Shown: positions 8,785-19,650, counted from the stretch's first letter. The stretch: DNA of 64,000 bases from Rhizobium mongolense subsp. loessense (GCF_900099775.1 NZ_FMTM01000001.1:806001-870000), one strand, 5' to 3'. Notes: a model not told the origin generated them from the letters alone. Made by a program: numbers and translations.

Positions 8785-10476
8785 TCAGGCGGCGTTGTCC
8801 ACCGCCCATTTCCTGAGGATTTTCGCGGCGCGTTCCTCGTTGATCTCGACCATTCGCGCGAGCTTCCGCTCCGGGCCTTCCTTGACGCGGCGGTTGAAGT
8901 TTCCGTCGTCGTCGCCCAGGCTGAGCAGGTCCTCCGTGCTGTCGAAGCCGAAGTCCGAACCGAAGCCGTCCATGAGCGCGCCGCCGGCAGCCCCTCCACC
9001 GGCCGGTGCGAAATCAGGCAGCTCCAGGCCAACACTTTCTGAAGACGTGTCGCCGATGACTGCCGCACCGCCACCGCTGATGCTGCGCACCAGAGGCCGC
9101 ACGCCCATCCAGACCACCACGAAGGCGACGCCCAGGAAGGCGAGCGAGTTGATGATGCCGGCCAGGTTGCGGCTCAGCATATCGAGGACGCGAACGCCGC
9201 CGGCGGCATCTTCGAGAAGCTGGTTCTCGAGGAAGTCCATGGCCGTCACCGTGACGACGTCGCCGCGATCAGCACTGATACCGGCTGCCGACGAGACGAT
9301 CTTCTGCATTTCGGCGAGATAAGCATCGATCTTCGCCTGATCGGCAGGTTCGCCGACCATCTGGGCGATACGGCCCTTGTTGACGACGACGGCGATCGAG
9401 AGCTTCTCGATCTCGTAGCTGTTGCGCGTCGTGGCCGTCGTCTTGCTGTTGATCTCGTAGTTTGTCTGCTCTTCCTTCTTGTCCGACTTATCCTGCGATT
9501 CCGGACTATTGCTGCCACCTTGCTCGGGGGCGGCCTGCGGAATGTTCTGCTCGACGGTCGTTGCGTTATCGGACTGCTTCTGCTGCGACTGTGAGGCTTC
9601 CTTGGTCGTGCGCACGGAGCGCTCCACCTTTGATTCCGGATCGTAGACGGTTTCCTGGATCTGCTGCGCATCCGTGTTGAGATCGGCAGTTACGCTGGAG
9701 CGAAAATTATCCATGCCAAGGAAGGGAGCCAGCGCCTTGTCGATATTCGATTCGACTTCCTGCTGGACGTTCTGGACGATGTTCAGAGAGCGGTTCAGCG
9801 AGCTGTTGCTCGCCTCGTCGCCAGATGCGAGCAGCTGGCCGGCGGAATCAAGGATCGTCACGTCATCGACATCAAGCCCCGGCACGGCCGAGGCGACGAG
9901 GTGGCGGATCGAGGTGGCGGCACTTCGGCCTGCCGCAGCGCTCGCCCGGATCATGACGGAGGCTGTCGGCTTCTGCTCCGCCTTACGGAAGTTTCCGACT
10001 TCAGGCATAACGATATGGACGCGAGCAGCGGTGATGCCTGAGATGGACTGGATGGTGCGGCCAATCTCGCCTTCGAGCGCACGCACGCGGGTGACTTCCT
10101 GCATGAAGGAGGTGAGGCCGAGGGAACCGACATTGTCGAAGAGTTCATAGCCTGCGTTCGCGCTGTTCGGCAGGCCCCGCTCGGCAAGCAGCAGGCGGGC
10201 CTTGCCCGTCATGCCGGCAGGCACAGTAATGCTTGAGCCGTCGGAACCAACCTGGAAGCCGATATTGGCTTCCGCAAGAGCCATGCTGATCTGGTTGAGG
10301 TCAGGGGTGTCAAGGCCGACATAGAGCGTTTCCTGCGCCGGCTTGTTGACGAAAAGGGCAGCAGCCAAGATAATTGCAATTGAAAAAACGCCAACGCCAG
10401 CGAGCGCCAACAAGCGTGTCCGCCCCAGCGAACCTAAGTTCTTAATGAGCTGAACTAATTGATTTAACAGATTCAT
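8785..10476 (-). CDS. fliF: flagellar MS-ring protein FliF
   Basis: A 563-residue inner-membrane protein that forms the MS ring, the base on which the rotor and export gate assemble. It has one membrane segment near residues 20-45 (LLALAGVGVFSIAIILAAAL) and a second near 440-460, flanking a large periplasmic part with the ring-building motif region (QEVTRVRALEGEIGRTIQSI). The extreme C-terminus is the FliG-binding tail (EERAAKILRKWAVDNAA). Length is typical (about 550-570). It lies 110 bases after cheT on the same strand, with a strong terminator right behind it. Confidence 0.95.
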   Translation of the reverse strand: MNLLNQLVQLIKNLGSLGRTRLLALAGVGVFSIAIILAAALFVNKPAQETLYVGLDTPDLNQISMALAEANIGFQVGSDGSSITVPAGMTGKARLLLAERGLPNSANAGYELFDNVGSLGLTSFMQEVTRVRALEGEIGRTIQSISGITAARVHIVMPEVGNFRKAEQKPTASVMIRASAAAGRSAATSIRHLVASAVPGLDVDDVTILDSAGQLLASGDEASNSSLNRSLNIVQNVQQEVESNIDKALAPFLGMDNFRSSVTADLNTDAQQIQETVYDPESKVERSVRTTKEASQSQQKQSDNATTVEQNIPQAAPEQGGSNSPESQDKSDKKEEQTNYEINSKTTATTRNSYEIEKLSIAVVVNKGRIAQMVGEPADQAKIDAYLAEMQKIVSSAAGISADRGDVVTVTAMDFLENQLLEDAAGGVRVLDMLSRNLAGIINSLAFLGVAFVVVWMGVRPLVRSISGGGAAVIGDTSSESVGLELPDFAPAGGGAAGGALMDGFGSDFGFDSTEDLLSLGDDDGNFNRRVKEGPERKLARMVEINEERAAKILRKWAVDNAA

Positions 10477-10586
10477 TCTGTTCTCGCACGATCCGTCAAA
10501 GACAAAACAGGCTTATTGCCTCATTTGTTGATAGACGGCGAAACTTGTGCGAGCGTTTCGTCAGGGCAGGTTCGGAGGCTTGAAAA

Positions 10587-10973
10587 TCAGAAGAAATCGA
10601 AGTCGCCGGCCGCCTTGCTGAGCGGCTGGGAATGGCCGTGACGGGTGGCACCGCCGAGCGCTTTTTGCATTTCGGCAAGTTTGACCAGGCTGAGTGCGGT
10701 CGCAACGTCAACAGCCCAGCTCTGCGGAATCTCGCCGGTGATCGTGTCAATGAATTCAGCAAGGCCGCGGGTCTTCTGAACGGCAAGATCGATGCCCTGC
10801 ATGATCTTCATGCTATCGGGCGAGTGCAGAATATCGGCGCCGCCGATTTCGAGAAGCTGCGGCTCGATGCGTTCGATGAGATAGGCGACATCGTGCAGTT
10901 CGGAAACGATACGCATAAGGATATCCGGAAGCGCTTCGACCGGCGAAGGCTCTATCGTTCCACTGAAAGTCAT
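10587..10973 (-). CDS. cheT: chemotaxis protein CheT
   Basis: A 128-residue, probably all-helical soluble protein, the last gene of the che operon, 16 bases after cheD. The C-terminal tail ends in KAAGDFDFF. In S. meliloti the gene at this place is called cheT and is reported to take part in signal termination/adaptation together with CheR; that is established only there and I transfer it by position and size. No catalytic motif is visible. Note that CheD also ends in an aromatic-rich tail (SIEFF). Confidence 0.8.
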   Translation of the reverse strand: MTFSGTIEPSPVEALPDILMRIVSELHDVAYLIERIEPQLLEIGGADILHSPDSMKIMQGIDLAVQKTRGLAEFIDTITGEIPQSWAVDVATALSLVKLAEMQKALGGATRHGHSQPLSKAAGDFDFF

Positions 10974-10989
10974 AGAGAGATCCTTGTCA

Positions 10990-11544
10990 TCAGAAAAATT
11001 CGATACTTGTTTCGACGGGCTTCTGGGGTGCGACAGGGCGCTGTTCGAGAGCCACCGTCTTCTGCGTTTCAGCGCCGGTCAGCGGGTACTGGCGCGCGCG
11101 GCCCGAAACCGGCCAGTATTCCAGCTTGCGGCCGTGTTCGCCACCGGTGCTGGAGCTGACGAGGGGGATACCTTCATCCCTCAGGAACTGCATGGCGAAG
11201 GCGGCGTTCTGTTCGCCGACATTGGAGAAAGTCGAGATCGTCTTCGCCCCGCCGAAAATCTTGGCCTCAAGGCGGTCGCGGCGCGCGCCCTGCTTCAGAA
11301 GGCCGTTGATCAGCAATTCCATCAGGTGAACGCCATAGCGCGTCGCGTCGCCGCCACTCATCGGCGTGTTACCGGTGCCCGGGAGCAGAAAGTGGTTCAT
11401 ACCGCCGACACCGGCCACGGGATCGCGCAGACAGGCAGCCACACACGAACCAAGGATGGTCGTCAAAACCGCGGTCGGATCATTCAGGACCTTCCATTCG
11501 CCTTGAATGATATGAACGCGGCGGGCTGCTGCCTCGACATTCAT
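10990..11544 (-). CDS. cheD: chemoreceptor glutamine deamidase CheD
   Basis: A 184-residue cytoplasmic enzyme that deamidates glutamines in receptor methylation regions. The catalytic cysteine is in [10 protein letters not shown] (about residue 33) and the partner histidine in [12 protein letters not shown] (about 53); a threonine-containing segment follows later ([10 protein letters not shown]). The start overlaps the cheY2 stop by 4 bases (ATGA), indicating translational coupling. Length fits the family. Confidence 0.94.
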   Translation of the reverse strand: MNVEAAARRVHIIQGEWKVLNDPTAVLTTILGSCVAACLRDPVAGVGGMNHFLLPGTGNTPMSGGDATRYGVHLMELLINGLLKQGARRDRLEAKIFGGAKTISTFSNVGEQNAAFAMQFLRDEGIPLVSSSTGGEHGRKLEYWPVSGRARQYPLTGAETQKTVALEQRPVAPQKPVETSIEFF

Positions 11545-11930
11545 TTCAGCGCTCCAAACACGGCTTCGATCGCCGCCTTCATCTTTTCGATGGTGAAGGG
11601 CTTGGCAAGCACGTTGTTGGCGCCGAGCTGGGCGGCCTTCTGCACGAGAGCACGATCGCCCTGCGCAGTCAGGATGATGAAGGCCGCCTTCTTGGTTGCC
11701 GGATTGGTGCGTACGGCCTGCAGCAGACCGAGACCATCCATCTTCGGCATGTTGAAGTCCGAGATCACCAGATGATGCGGCTGTTGGGCCATGATCTTCA
11801 TGCCCTGCTCGCCGTCGCCGGCAGCCGTGATCTGCTTGAAACCGAGCTGGGTCAGCGCATCGCTGAGCAACAACCGGCTCGTGACCTGATCGTCGACGAT
11901 CAGAACTTTGATTTTCTCCGCAATCGACAT
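11541..11930 (-). CDS. cheY2: chemotaxis response regulator CheY2
   Basis: A 129-residue single receiver domain. Acid pocket D13-D14, phosphoacceptor D58 ([13 protein letters not shown]), T88 and K110 are all present. In S. meliloti CheY2 is the main motor-binding regulator while CheY1 acts as a phosphate sink (established knowledge). Which one this is follows from its place between cheB and cheD. Its ATG shares bases with the cheB stop (TAATG) and its stop overlaps the cheD start. Confidence 0.92.
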   Translation of the reverse strand: MSIAEKIKVLIVDDQVTSRLLLSDALTQLGFKQITAAGDGEQGMKIMAQQPHHLVISDFNMPKMDGLGLLQAVRTNPATKKAAFIILTAQGDRALVQKAAQLGANNVLAKPFTIEKMKAAIEAVFGALK

Positions 11931-12973
11931 TATTCTGTCCCTTCCTTTCGGGCGGCTGTCATTTTCAGTATTTCTTCGCCGATGGCATTCAGTGGCAGCT
12001 GCTGCTCAACGGCACCGAGTTCATAGGCCACTCGCGGCATTCCATAGACCACGCAGGTCTTTTCGTTCTGTCCGAGAGTGCGCGCGCCGGCATGGCGCAT
12101 CTTCAAGAGGCCAGCCGCGCCATCGCGGCCCATGCCTGTCAGGATCACGCCGACCGCATTGCGTCCGGCAAGTTCGGCAACGGAATCGAAGAGAACGTCG
12201 ACCGAGGGGCGATGGCCGTTTACCGGATCGCGCTCGACGAGACGGCAACTGGGCGCGGATGCATTCGCGACCTGCAAATGACGTTCCCCGCCTGGTGCCA
12301 GATAAATCTTACCAATCTCTAAACGTGCGCCATCCGTCGCTTCTTCAACGACCGGAGCACAGAGGCGATTGAGGCGGTCGGCAAAGCTTTTCGTGAAGGT
12401 CGGCGGCATATGCTGGGTGATGACCGTCGGCGGGCAGTTCGCCGGAAACTTCTGCAGCACGGTGATCAGCGCCTCGACGCCGCCCGTCGATGAACCGATC
12501 GCGACGATCTTGCGTCCGACCCGGAAATCGGCGACCGATACCGGCGGAACCGGAGCTGCTTGAGGCTGCACGAACTGGCGCTGCGTGCGCGCGGCAGCCT
12601 TGACCTTCTCGGCCAGATCGCCGAAGGGACGCGGCTCGCCGGGGGCAGGCTTTCCGACGCAATCGAAGGCCCCGATCTCGAGCGCGGCGAGCGTCGCCTC
12701 CGCGCCGCGGTGCGTCATGGTGGAGACCATGATGACCGGCATGGGGCGAAGCCGCATGATCTTCTCGAGAAATTCCAGGCCGTTCATGTTCGGCATCTCG
12801 ATGTCGAGCGTGACGACATCGGGATTGAGCTTCTTGATCGCCTCGCGTGCTTCCAGCGCGTCGCCCGCCTGGCCGATGACGTTGACGTCCGGATCGGAAC
12901 TGAGGACGGCGCTGATCAGCCCGCGCATCGTCGGGGAGTCGTCAACGACGAGAACTCTTGCCGGTGCGCTCAT
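11930..12973 (-). CDS. cheB: chemotaxis methylesterase/deamidase CheB
   Basis: A 347-residue protein: N-terminal receiver (D11-D12, D57 in [13 protein letters not shown]), linker, then C-terminal methylesterase with serine in [11 protein letters not shown], histidine in [11 protein letters not shown] and aspartate in [10 protein letters not shown]. It removes methyl groups from receptors when phosphorylated by CheA. I take the ATG at 12973, preceded by GGGGAGAAAGGG; the frame runs open to 13201 but that part is antisense-free cheR sequence read in another phase. It overlaps cheR by 4 bases. Confidence 0.95.
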   Translation of the reverse strand: MSAPARVLVVDDSPTMRGLISAVLSSDPDVNVIGQAGDALEAREAIKKLNPDVVTLDIEMPNMNGLEFLEKIMRLRPMPVIMVSTMTHRGAEATLAALEIGAFDCVGKPAPGEPRPFGDLAEKVKAAARTQRQFVQPQAAPVPPVSVADFRVGRKIVAIGSSTGGVEALITVLQKFPANCPPTVITQHMPPTFTKSFADRLNRLCAPVVEEATDGARLEIGKIYLAPGGERHLQVANASAPSCRLVERDPVNGHRPSVDVLFDSVAELAGRNAVGVILTGMGRDGAAGLLKMRHAGARTLGQNEKTCVVYGMPRVAYELGAVEQQLPLNAIGEEILKMTAARKEGTE

Positions 12974-13881
12974 CCCTTTCTCCCCAATCCTTTTGTAGTG
13001 TGGCGATAGGTGGTAACGCCGATATTGTCGAAGACGTGCTTTGCTTCGCCGGAAACACGCTCGGAGTGGCCGATGTAAAGATGGCCGCCTTCCGGCAGCA
13101 GTTCGGCAAAGCGCGACCAGATCTTCATCTGCGTCGGCTCGTCGAAATAGATCACGACGTTGCGGCAGAAGATGACGTCGAACTTGCCCTTGAAGGGCCA
13201 CTGCGCCATCAGGTTCAGCTCGTTGTAGGTGATCAGGCGCTTGACGCGGTCATCGACCTGGAATTTGCGTCGCCCATCCACGTTGACTTCCGTGAACCAC
13301 TGCTTGCGCATGGCCGGCGATACGGTTTCGAGAGCCGTCTCGTCGTAGCATCCGGCGCGAGCGAGATTGAGTATCTTTGGGTCGATATCGGTCGCAAGGA
13401 TCTTGAAGTCGCAGTCCGCGACGTTGGGCATCATCGAAAGCACCGTCAGCGCAATCGAATAAGGCTCCTGCCCGTCGGAAGATGCAGCCGACCAGATGCG
13501 CACACGCCCGCCCGTCTTGGCACGATTGAGAAGCTCCGGCAGCACGTGGTCGCGCAGGTGCTCGAAGTGATGGTTCTCGCGGAAGAAGCGCGTGAAGTTG
13601 GTGGTCAGATGCGAAAGCATTTCGCGGCGCGGCGCGGCGCCTGCCGGCGAAGAAACCAGCGAGCAGTATTCGCGGAAGCCTGAAAGGCCGAGATTGCGGA
13701 TATGCTTGGAAAGACGCGAATAGACCAGCGAAGCCTTGGTCTCGTTCAGGAAAATCCCTGCATCCGAGTAGATCATCGCGGCGATTTCCATGAGGTCACG
13801 GCGCGTCAGCGGATATTCGCCGCTCGCCAGGACCTCGTCCGGATTCCCCTGCCTGAGATCTTTTGCACTCAACGCATTCAT
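12970..13881 (-). CDS. cheR: chemotaxis protein methyltransferase CheR
   Basis: A 303-residue S-adenosylmethionine-dependent enzyme that methylates glutamates in chemoreceptors. It has an N-terminal helical domain (about 25-95) with [17 protein letters not shown], then the SAM-binding fold with [18 protein letters not shown] and, further on, [17 protein letters not shown]. No receptor-tethering beta subdomain oddities were noted. Start overlaps the cheW stop by 4 bases. Length is normal. Confidence 0.95.
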   Translation of the reverse strand: MNALSAKDLRQGNPDEVLASGEYPLTRRDLMEIAAMIYSDAGIFLNETKASLVYSRLSKHIRNLGLSGFREYCSLVSSPAGAAPRREMLSHLTTNFTRFFRENHHFEHLRDHVLPELLNRAKTGGRVRIWSAASSDGQEPYSIALTVLSMMPNVADCDFKILATDIDPKILNLARAGCYDETALETVSPAMRKQWFTEVNVDGRRKFQVDDRVKRLITYNELNLMAQWPFKGKFDVIFCRNVVIYFDEPTQMKIWSRFAELLPEGGHLYIGHSERVSGEAKHVFDNIGVTTYRHTTKGLGRKG

Positions 13882-14345
13882 GCAGCTTCGCTTTCGGTAT
13901 CAGGGAACAGGGCTTCCAATTCGACCAGGCAGATCATCCGCTTTTCGATCGCAAGAATGCCCCGGGCAAACTGGCGCTCTATGTCGGAAGAAATTTCCGG
14001 CGTCGGTTGAATGTTGTCGTCGGTCACGGTGAGGATGTCCGAGACCGCGTCAACGAGCAGGCCGACGACCTTGCGCCGGACCTGCGCGACAATGATGACG
14101 TGGCGTGCCGACGGCTCGGCGGGTTTCATGCCGAGCCGCGCCGATAGATCGATGATGGGCAGCACCGCGCCGCGCAGGTTGATGACGCCCTTCATGTGAG
14201 CCGGCGAATGCGGCATGGCCGTTGCCGGCGTCCAGCCGCGGATTTCGCGAACCGACATGATGTTCACGCAAAATTCCTGGTCGCCGATGCGGAACGCGAT
14301 GAGCTCGCGATCCCCCTGGCTCAGATTTTTCACGGCGTACGACAT
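13878..14345 (-). CDS. cheW: chemotaxis adaptor protein CheW
   Basis: A 155-residue coupling protein linking receptors to CheA. The two beta-barrel subdomains carry typical segments [40 protein letters not shown] and [14 protein letters not shown]. It starts four bases after the cheA stop and ends overlapping cheR, so it is translationally coupled on both sides. Confidence 0.95.
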   Translation of the reverse strand: MSYAVKNLSQGDRELIAFRIGDQEFCVNIMSVREIRGWTPATAMPHSPAHMKGVINLRGAVLPIIDLSARLGMKPAEPSARHVIIVAQVRRKVVGLLVDAVSDILTVTDDNIQPTPEISSDIERQFARGILAIEKRMICLVELEALFPDTESEAA

Positions 14346-14349
14346 GACC

Positions 14350-16629
14350 CTATCCAGCTGCTGCCAACGACATTTCGGGTTTCAGTGCCTGGCCGCGCGA
14401 GGCGCCGACGACGGCATCGACATCGAGGATGAGCGCCACGCGCCCGTCGCCGAGGATCGTTGCCGCAGCGATGCCCGGCACATGCGTATAGTTCGCCTCG
14501 AGGCTCTTGATGACCACCTGACGCTGGCCCTGGATCGCGTCGACCATGAGTGCGCGCTGACCGCCGCCTTCGGATTCTACCAGCAGTGCGACGCCTTCGA
14601 CCGGGTTTGCCTGGGTTGCTCGGAAGTTCAGGATGCGGCCGACATCGACCAGCGGGCAGAAGCTGTTACGGATCGAGATCAGACGATGGTTCGCACCGAA
14701 TGAATGGATCGCAGCAGCTTCCGGCTGAAGTGTTTCGACAATGGCGGTCAGCGGTACCACAAGCGTCTGGCCGGCAACCGTGACCACCATGCCGTCGAGG
14801 ACGGCGAGCGTCAGCGGCAGGCTCATTGTGAAGACGGAGCCATGGCCCGGACGCGAGGTGATGTTGATGCGACCGCCAAGGGCCTGGATCGAGCGTTTGA
14901 CGACGTCCATGCCGACGCCGCGGCCCGAAATGTCGGAGATCTTGTCGGCCGTCGAGAAGCCGGGCAGGAAGATCAGGTTGTCGATTTCCTCGTCCGAAAG
15001 GTTAGCGTCGGCGGGGATCAGATCGTTGTCGATTGCCTTCTGGCGAACCTTCTCGCGGTTGATGCCGGCACCATCGTCGGCGAGCTCGATCAGGATGCGG
15101 CCGGACCGGTGTTTTGCCGTCAGACGAACCGTGCCTTCGGTGTTCTTGCCGGCTGCTGCACGCTTCTCCGGCGTTTCGATGCCGTGGTCGACCGCATTGC
15201 GGATCATGTGCGTCAGTGGCTCGGCCAGCTTATCGATGACCGTCTTGTCAACTTCGGTGTTTTCACCTTCGGTGATCAGGCGGATGGTCTTGCCCGTCAT
15301 GTCGGCGATTTCGCGAACGATGCGCGACATGCGCTGGAAGACCGGCTTAACCGGCTGCGCGCGGATCGCCATGACCGAGTCCTGGATCTCGCGGGTGAGC
15401 TGTTGCAGCTCCTCGAGACCCATGTTGATGGACGATGTGCCGGTCGTGTCGTTCTCGATGACGCTTTGGGAGAGCATCGCCTGGTTGATGACCAGCTCGC
15501 CGACGAGGTTGATCAGGCGGTCGACGCGATCGAGGTCGACACGGATCGTCTGACCGGCTGCGGCATTGTTCTGGGCAGCGGCGGCAGCACTTGCGGCAGC
15601 CGAAGCGGCGGATTCCTTCTTTTCGATGCGAGCGGCGGCGGCCGCCATCTGGGTGACGTTTGAGGCCGTCTCGGCGGCGGCAACGGCAGCTGCAGCATCC
15701 GACTTCGGCTCCGCCGGTTCCTCGGCGGCACCCTCATCTAGAATCGAAAGGTCGAAGGGAACCGGGATCATCGGAAGTTCGTCGTTGGACGATACAGAGG
15801 TTGCGGCTTCGACCGCCTTGACGGCCAGATCGCAATCCCATTCGGCGAATTCGAACACGGCGTGGATGGCATCCTCGCCCTTGTCCGTCGTCAGCGTGAT
15901 ATTCCAGCTGAAATAGGCGCCTTCGGCATCGAGATCGTCGAGGCCGGGCAGGTCGTCCATGTTGCAGCAGCTGCTCATCTCGCCGAGGCGGGAGAGATCG
16001 CGTAGCAGCAGCGTGGCGTCGTTGCCCTTCGAATAGAGGTCGGAGCGCGGCTTGAAGGTGATTTCATAGACCGGAAGACCGGAGCCGGCCTCTTCCTCGC
16101 CGCCGAAATCATCGAAGGAGAAGGGTATCGGCTGGAAACCGCTGTCATCGGCCGCCTTAGGGGCCTCCGCCACGGGGATAGGCGCAGGCGCCTTTGCGGC
16201 AGGTTTCGGCGCCGGCGCTTCGGCGGCTGTGGAAGGAGATGGCAGCTCTCCGTTCGCCAGCGCTTCCAGTTCCTTCACCAGACCGCGGCTGCGGCTCTCG
16301 TCGACGCTGCCGCCGTCGCGGGCGGCATTGGTGAGGTCCGCAAGCACGTCGGCCGATTTCAGCATGACCTTCAGGACATCCTGTGTCGGCTCAAGCCTGT
16401 TGGAACGAACGCAATCAAGTGTGGTTTCGAACACATGGGCGAAGGCGACGAGATCGTCCAGACCGAAGGCGCCGGCACCGCCCTTGATCGAATGGACGGC
16501 ACGGAACACCGCATTGACGGTTTCCGGATCGCGATCGCCATCATTCATTTTCATGAGACCGGATTCCAGTTCGGCGAGCTGTTCCTCGCATTCCTGGAAA
16601 AAGATCTCTTTGATTTCGTTCATATCCAT
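14350..16629 (-). CDS. cheA: chemotaxis histidine kinase CheA
   Basis: A 759-residue kinase. P1 carries the phosphorylated histidine H46 in [14 protein letters not shown] Pro/Ala-rich linker (about 130-170) leads to the CheY/CheB-binding P2 region. A second Ala-rich linker (about 305-360) precedes P3 dimerisation, the P4 ATPase (NAVDHGIE N-box, [33 protein letters not shown]) and the P5 CheW-like regulatory domain. All kinase boxes are intact. It is the centre of the che operon between cheY1 and cheW. Confidence 0.96.
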   Translation of the reverse strand: MDMNEIKEIFFQECEEQLAELESGLMKMNDGDRDPETVNAVFRAVHSIKGGAGAFGLDDLVAFAHVFETTLDCVRSNRLEPTQDVLKVMLKSADVLADLTNAARDGGSVDESRSRGLVKELEALANGELPSPSTAAEAPAPKPAAKAPAPIPVAEAPKAADDSGFQPIPFSFDDFGGEEEAGSGLPVYEITFKPRSDLYSKGNDATLLLRDLSRLGEMSSCCNMDDLPGLDDLDAEGAYFSWNITLTTDKGEDAIHAVFEFAEWDCDLAVKAVEAATSVSSNDELPMIPVPFDLSILDEGAAEEPAEPKSDAAAAVAAAETASNVTQMAAAAARIEKKESAASAAASAAAAAQNNAAAGQTIRVDLDRVDRLINLVGELVINQAMLSQSVIENDTTGTSSINMGLEELQQLTREIQDSVMAIRAQPVKPVFQRMSRIVREIADMTGKTIRLITEGENTEVDKTVIDKLAEPLTHMIRNAVDHGIETPEKRAAAGKNTEGTVRLTAKHRSGRILIELADDGAGINREKVRQKAIDNDLIPADANLSDEEIDNLIFLPGFSTADKISDISGRGVGMDVVKRSIQALGGRINITSRPGHGSVFTMSLPLTLAVLDGMVVTVAGQTLVVPLTAIVETLQPEAAAIHSFGANHRLISIRNSFCPLVDVGRILNFRATQANPVEGVALLVESEGGGQRALMVDAIQGQRQVVIKSLEANYTHVPGIAAATILGDGRVALILDVDAVVGASRGQALKPEMSLAAAG

Positions 16630-16646
16630 AGGAGAGAATCCTGGGT

Positions 16647-17012
16647 TTAAGCGGTTACGCGCTCAATGGCATCGATCAGCTTGGCAGGGTCGAACGGCTT
16701 GACGATCCAGCCGGTGGCGCCGGCCTGGCGGGCGCGGTTCTTCTTTTCAGCGTCGCTTTCGGTCGTCAGCACCAGGATCGGGATCGCCCGATACTTCTCG
16801 TTGCGGCGAACACCTTCGATGAAGCCGAAACCGTCGAGGCGCGGCATGTTGATGTCGGTCACGATGACGTCCGGGTTGGATTCTTCCAGGACTTCAAGGC
16901 CTTCAACCCCGTCTTCGGCCTGGATCGTCTCGAAGCCCGCATTGTTGAGCGTCACGAGAAGCATGTTTCGGATGGTCCGTGAATCATCCACCGTAAGCAC
17001 TTTTTTCTTCAT
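16647..17012 (-). CDS. cheY1: chemotaxis response regulator CheY1
   Basis: A 121-residue single receiver: D9-D10, D53 (VIVTDINMPRLDG), T83/T84 and K105 (WIVKPFDP). By analogy with S. meliloti it would drain phosphate from CheA rather than drive the motor. Start at 17012 (MKKKVLTVDDSRTIR) has AGGAGAT just ahead and overlaps the cheS stop; the frame is open to 17159 but upstream of the ATG it is only shadow of cheS. Confidence 0.92.
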   Translation of the reverse strand: MKKKVLTVDDSRTIRNMLLVTLNNAGFETIQAEDGVEGLEVLEESNPDVIVTDINMPRLDGFGFIEGVRRNEKYRAIPILVLTTESDAEKKNRARQAGATGWIVKPFDPAKLIDAIERVTA

Positions 17013-17305
17013 TGCCGGATCTCCTTGGCAAGCAGGTGGTCGATGTCGACGCCAACCAGCTGCATGGTTTTGTGAAATGCATCGGACACTTTCGTGAAGG
17101 TGAACGAATGTTTGTCCTCCTTCCAGGTCTTCGCCGCAGCCATCAGAACCTGAGCGCACAGGCCACCGAGACGCTCAACGGCGGACGCATCGATCGAAAG
17201 ATCGCTGCCACGCACCGAGATAAGCTTGTCGCGCAAGGCCGAAGCCTCGTTGAGGTCAAGCACCGCCGCCAAATTCAGCGTCTTCCCACTCTTCTTTGCT
17301 GCCAT
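17009..17305 (-). CDS. cheS: STAS-domain chemotaxis protein CheS
   Basis: A 98-residue protein with an STAS-like fold (LAAVLDLNEASALRDKL, LSIDASAVERLGGLCAQVL), the second gene of the operon. In S. meliloti the corresponding small protein CheS binds CheA and promotes CheY1 dephosphorylation (established there). The transfer is by position, size and fold. It overlaps cheY1 by 4 bases, fitting a joint role. Confidence 0.88.
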   Translation of the reverse strand: MAAKKSGKTLNLAAVLDLNEASALRDKLISVRGSDLSIDASAVERLGGLCAQVLMAAAKTWKEDKHSFTFTKVSDAFHKTMQLVGVDIDHLLAKEIRQ

Positions 17306-17368
17306 CAGCTTTTCCTTGTCCCCTTGTCCCGTGCCCGCAAAAATGAGGCGAGCTCATATTCCGATAGG

Positions 17369-19000
17369 TTAGTAAACATTTCGGCCGCCTCCGAAATTCA
17401 CAGCCGGACGGGAAAGCCCGAAATCCTCGCTGTCGAATTGCTCGTCCAGCGTGGCGGGACGGGCCGCGATCTCGATACTGCGTTGGCGGGAAGCGCGGAG
17501 CGGAGCGGCCTCGATACGGGCGTTTTCGCGGGCGATGCGGAACGCGCGGATCGTCTGCCCCAGTTCGAGGATCACGGTGTGCAGATGATCGGCGCCTTCG
17601 GCTGCGCGGTTGGCTGATGCCGCGCTGTCGGCAACCTGCCCGCCAAGCGCCTTGACGTCAGCCGTCACCGTGTCGAGGCTTGCGGCGTGCTCGCCCGTCT
17701 GGCTTGCAATCGTTGCGATTGCCGCATTGATGCCGGTTACCTGCCGCACGATGTTGCCAATCGAATCCTGCGTGCGGCCGACCATCTGAACGCCGGCATC
17801 GACCTGCGCCTTGGTCGTCGTGACAAGCGTCTTGATTTCGCGAGCGGCTTCGGCAGAACGCTGAGCAAGCGCCCGTACCTCCTGCGCCACGACCGCAAAG
17901 CCGCGGCCGGATTCGCCGGCACGCGCGGCTTCGATACCCGCGTTCAGCGCCAGCAGGTTCGTCTGGAAGGCAATCTCGTCGATTGCGCCGATGATCTGGC
18001 CGATCTTTTCGGCGGACTGCTCGATATCCGCCATCGCGCTGATGGCGTGGCCGACGACCTGGCCACTCTCTTCCGCCGCCGAGCGGGTGGAGGCCGCGGC
18101 CTTTTCCGCAGCGCGGCTTTCCGATGCGCCGTTGCGGACACTTCCGGCGATTGCTTCGAGCACTGCTGCCGATGTCATGAGTTGCCGCGAATGACCGGCT
18201 GCATCGCCCGAAAAGCCCTGGGAGGCAGCCGCGAGCGAACGCATGGAGAGTTCGGCTTTTGCCGTGCGCTCGCTGATTGCCGCAAATTCCGCCTGAATGC
18301 CATCGAGCGCCGCATTGAGCGAACCGGCGGTATCGGCGTAGGCATCGTCGCCATCGGTGGCTGCACGCACGGTCAGGTCGCGGGCCGCGAGGCCCTCGAC
18401 CACGTCACCGAAAATCCGCGCGATCTCTGCCTTGTCGTTTTCACGCTGCTCGGCAAGTGCGCGCTGCTGGGAGGCACGCAGTGCATTGAAGCGCAGCGAA
18501 ACGGCGATTTCGACATCGACCATGACGAGGCGGATGATGGCCGTCATCATCTGGGAGATTTCTTTCGCGCGGCGCTTGGCGCCCGGCAAAAGCGGCTTGC
18601 CTGCCAGCTCGCCTGCAAGACCGGAAATGAGATGCTCCAGCACGACGCCATGGCCAGCCACGTGCCAGCGCGGATCAAGCCCCATCTTATTTTCGCTGTC
18701 GGAAAGAACCTTGACGCGCTCTGCATAGAGACTGTCGAAGCGCGCATCGGTCAGCACGTCCCAGTGGGAGGACTGAAGATCGTGCAGGCGATCAAGCTGG
18801 CGCTCGTTCTGGAAATTGCTGGCCGCGTCCGGGAAAGATTGGAAGCGCTGGAACAGGTCGCGAAGGCCGCTTTTCAGCCGGGCTTCGAGCATCGGCCGGT
18901 GACGGCGCACCGCCTCGCATTGCGCGGCATCGAGACCGGCAAAGCGCAGGCGATCGCGAAGGCTGCCTGCCTGCGCGCCCCTGGCCTGATCTGATGGCAT
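17369..19000 (-). CDS. icpA: soluble globin-coupled chemoreceptor (IcpA/McpE type), first gene of the che operon
   Basis: About 543 residues with no membrane segment: an N-terminal protoglobin-like sensor (residues about 15-170), a short HAMP-like/linker part (195-250), and a methyl-accepting signalling domain whose hairpin tip reads [20 protein letters not shown] followed by [20 protein letters not shown]. In globin-coupled sensors a histidine precedes the RIGLxP segment; here the matching stretch is [12 protein letters not shown], with Glu where the haem histidine is expected, so haem binding is doubtful. ATG at 19000 is preferred (GGGG six bases ahead); a TTG at 19012 is possible. The first-gene position matches icpA in other rhizobia. 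Confidence 0.9.
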   Translation of the reverse strand: MPSDQARGAQAGSLRDRLRFAGLDAAQCEAVRRHRPMLEARLKSGLRDLFQRFQSFPDAASNFQNERQLDRLHDLQSSHWDVLTDARFDSLYAERVKVLSDSENKMGLDPRWHVAGHGVVLEHLISGLAGELAGKPLLPGAKRRAKEISQMMTAIIRLVMVDVEIAVSLRFNALRASQQRALAEQRENDKAEIARIFGDVVEGLAARDLTVRAATDGDDAYADTAGSLNAALDGIQAEFAAISERTAKAELSMRSLAAASQGFSGDAAGHSRQLMTSAAVLEAIAGSVRNGASESRAAEKAAASTRSAAEESGQVVGHAISAMADIEQSAEKIGQIIGAIDEIAFQTNLLALNAGIEAARAGESGRGFAVVAQEVRALAQRSAEAAREIKTLVTTTKAQVDAGVQMVGRTQDSIGNIVRQVTGINAAIATIASQTGEHAASLDTVTADVKALGGQVADSAASANRAAEGADHLHTVILELGQTIRAFRIARENARIEAAPLRASRQRSIEIAARPATLDEQFDSEDFGLSRPAVNFGGGRNVY

Positions 19001-19432
19001 GTCCTGCCCCAATGCCTATCCCCACCACATTCCGGACAAGGTCCGGTGAAAAACCGTTGTGCTCCATCCGATGAGCGCAATGCAGGGAAACGACCTGTGT
19101 CACCACCGGCGCAAACCGGAGGGCGGAAGTATCCCGATCAGCAAATCTGTTTCGGAAAAGAGATGGATACCGGATCGAGCCGGTACGGCGGGACGGCTTC
19201 ATGCCTGGTGGGAACGAGCAAACATCTTCCCATTCCGACGTGTCTCGCAATGTTTATGGTTAATTCCTTGCTTGAAGGTTAATAGGTGTTTTAACAAACC
19301 GCCCTTTCCAAGCATTTCGAACACGTTCAACGAAATAGTCCGGCGCAGTTGCAGGCGCGCTACAAGTCCTGCGCAAGGTCCATGCTATATCCGGCACCTC
19401 AGACATGACATGATGTCGTTAAGGATAGAGCA
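19001..19432. other. gene-free region upstream of the che operon
   Basis: About 430 bases. It should contain the promoter of the icpA-che operon (leftward) and of the small ORF at 19433 (rightward). Its right half is A+T-rich around 19245-19300 (GTTTATGGTTAATTCC, GGTTAATAGGTGTTTTAAC). No convincing ORF or RNA gene was seen. Confidence 0.5.
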
Positions 19433-19546
19433 ATGATTGTTCTTGGACTGGGTTCCTGCCTCATCGCGATCGCCACGCTGGCCGCCGTCGCCCTGCTCGA
19501 CCGGATCGAAGCCAATCGCGGCAGCCTCACCCTCCGGGTGCTCTGA
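19433..19546 (+). CDS. candidate small membrane protein, 37 residues
   Basis: Too short to appear among ordinary ORFs. It begins MIVLGLGSCLIAIATLAAVA and ends with a charged tail (DRIEANRGSLTLRVL), a single predicted membrane helix at residues 3-22. An AAGGA sequence lies seven bases before the ATG. It is followed about 100 bases on by the glycosyltransferase gene. No family recognised; coding status rests on the start signal and the clean hydrophobic/charged layout. Confidence 0.5.
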   Translation: MIVLGLGSCLIAIATLAAVALLDRIEANRGSLTLRVL

Positions 19547-19650
19547 ATGCAGTTGCCGCCTGCGGCATAGTGCGGCTTTCTTGCGCCGCCCGTTGGCAGC
19601 CCTCTTCCTCTGATGTATCGCAGGCGCCTCAAGCTCAGCGGAAGTTGTTC

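Noticed and set aside
17687..18994. 435-codon frame opposite the chemoreceptor gene
   Set aside because: Antisense shadow; the receptor signalling domain on the minus strand is unmistakable.
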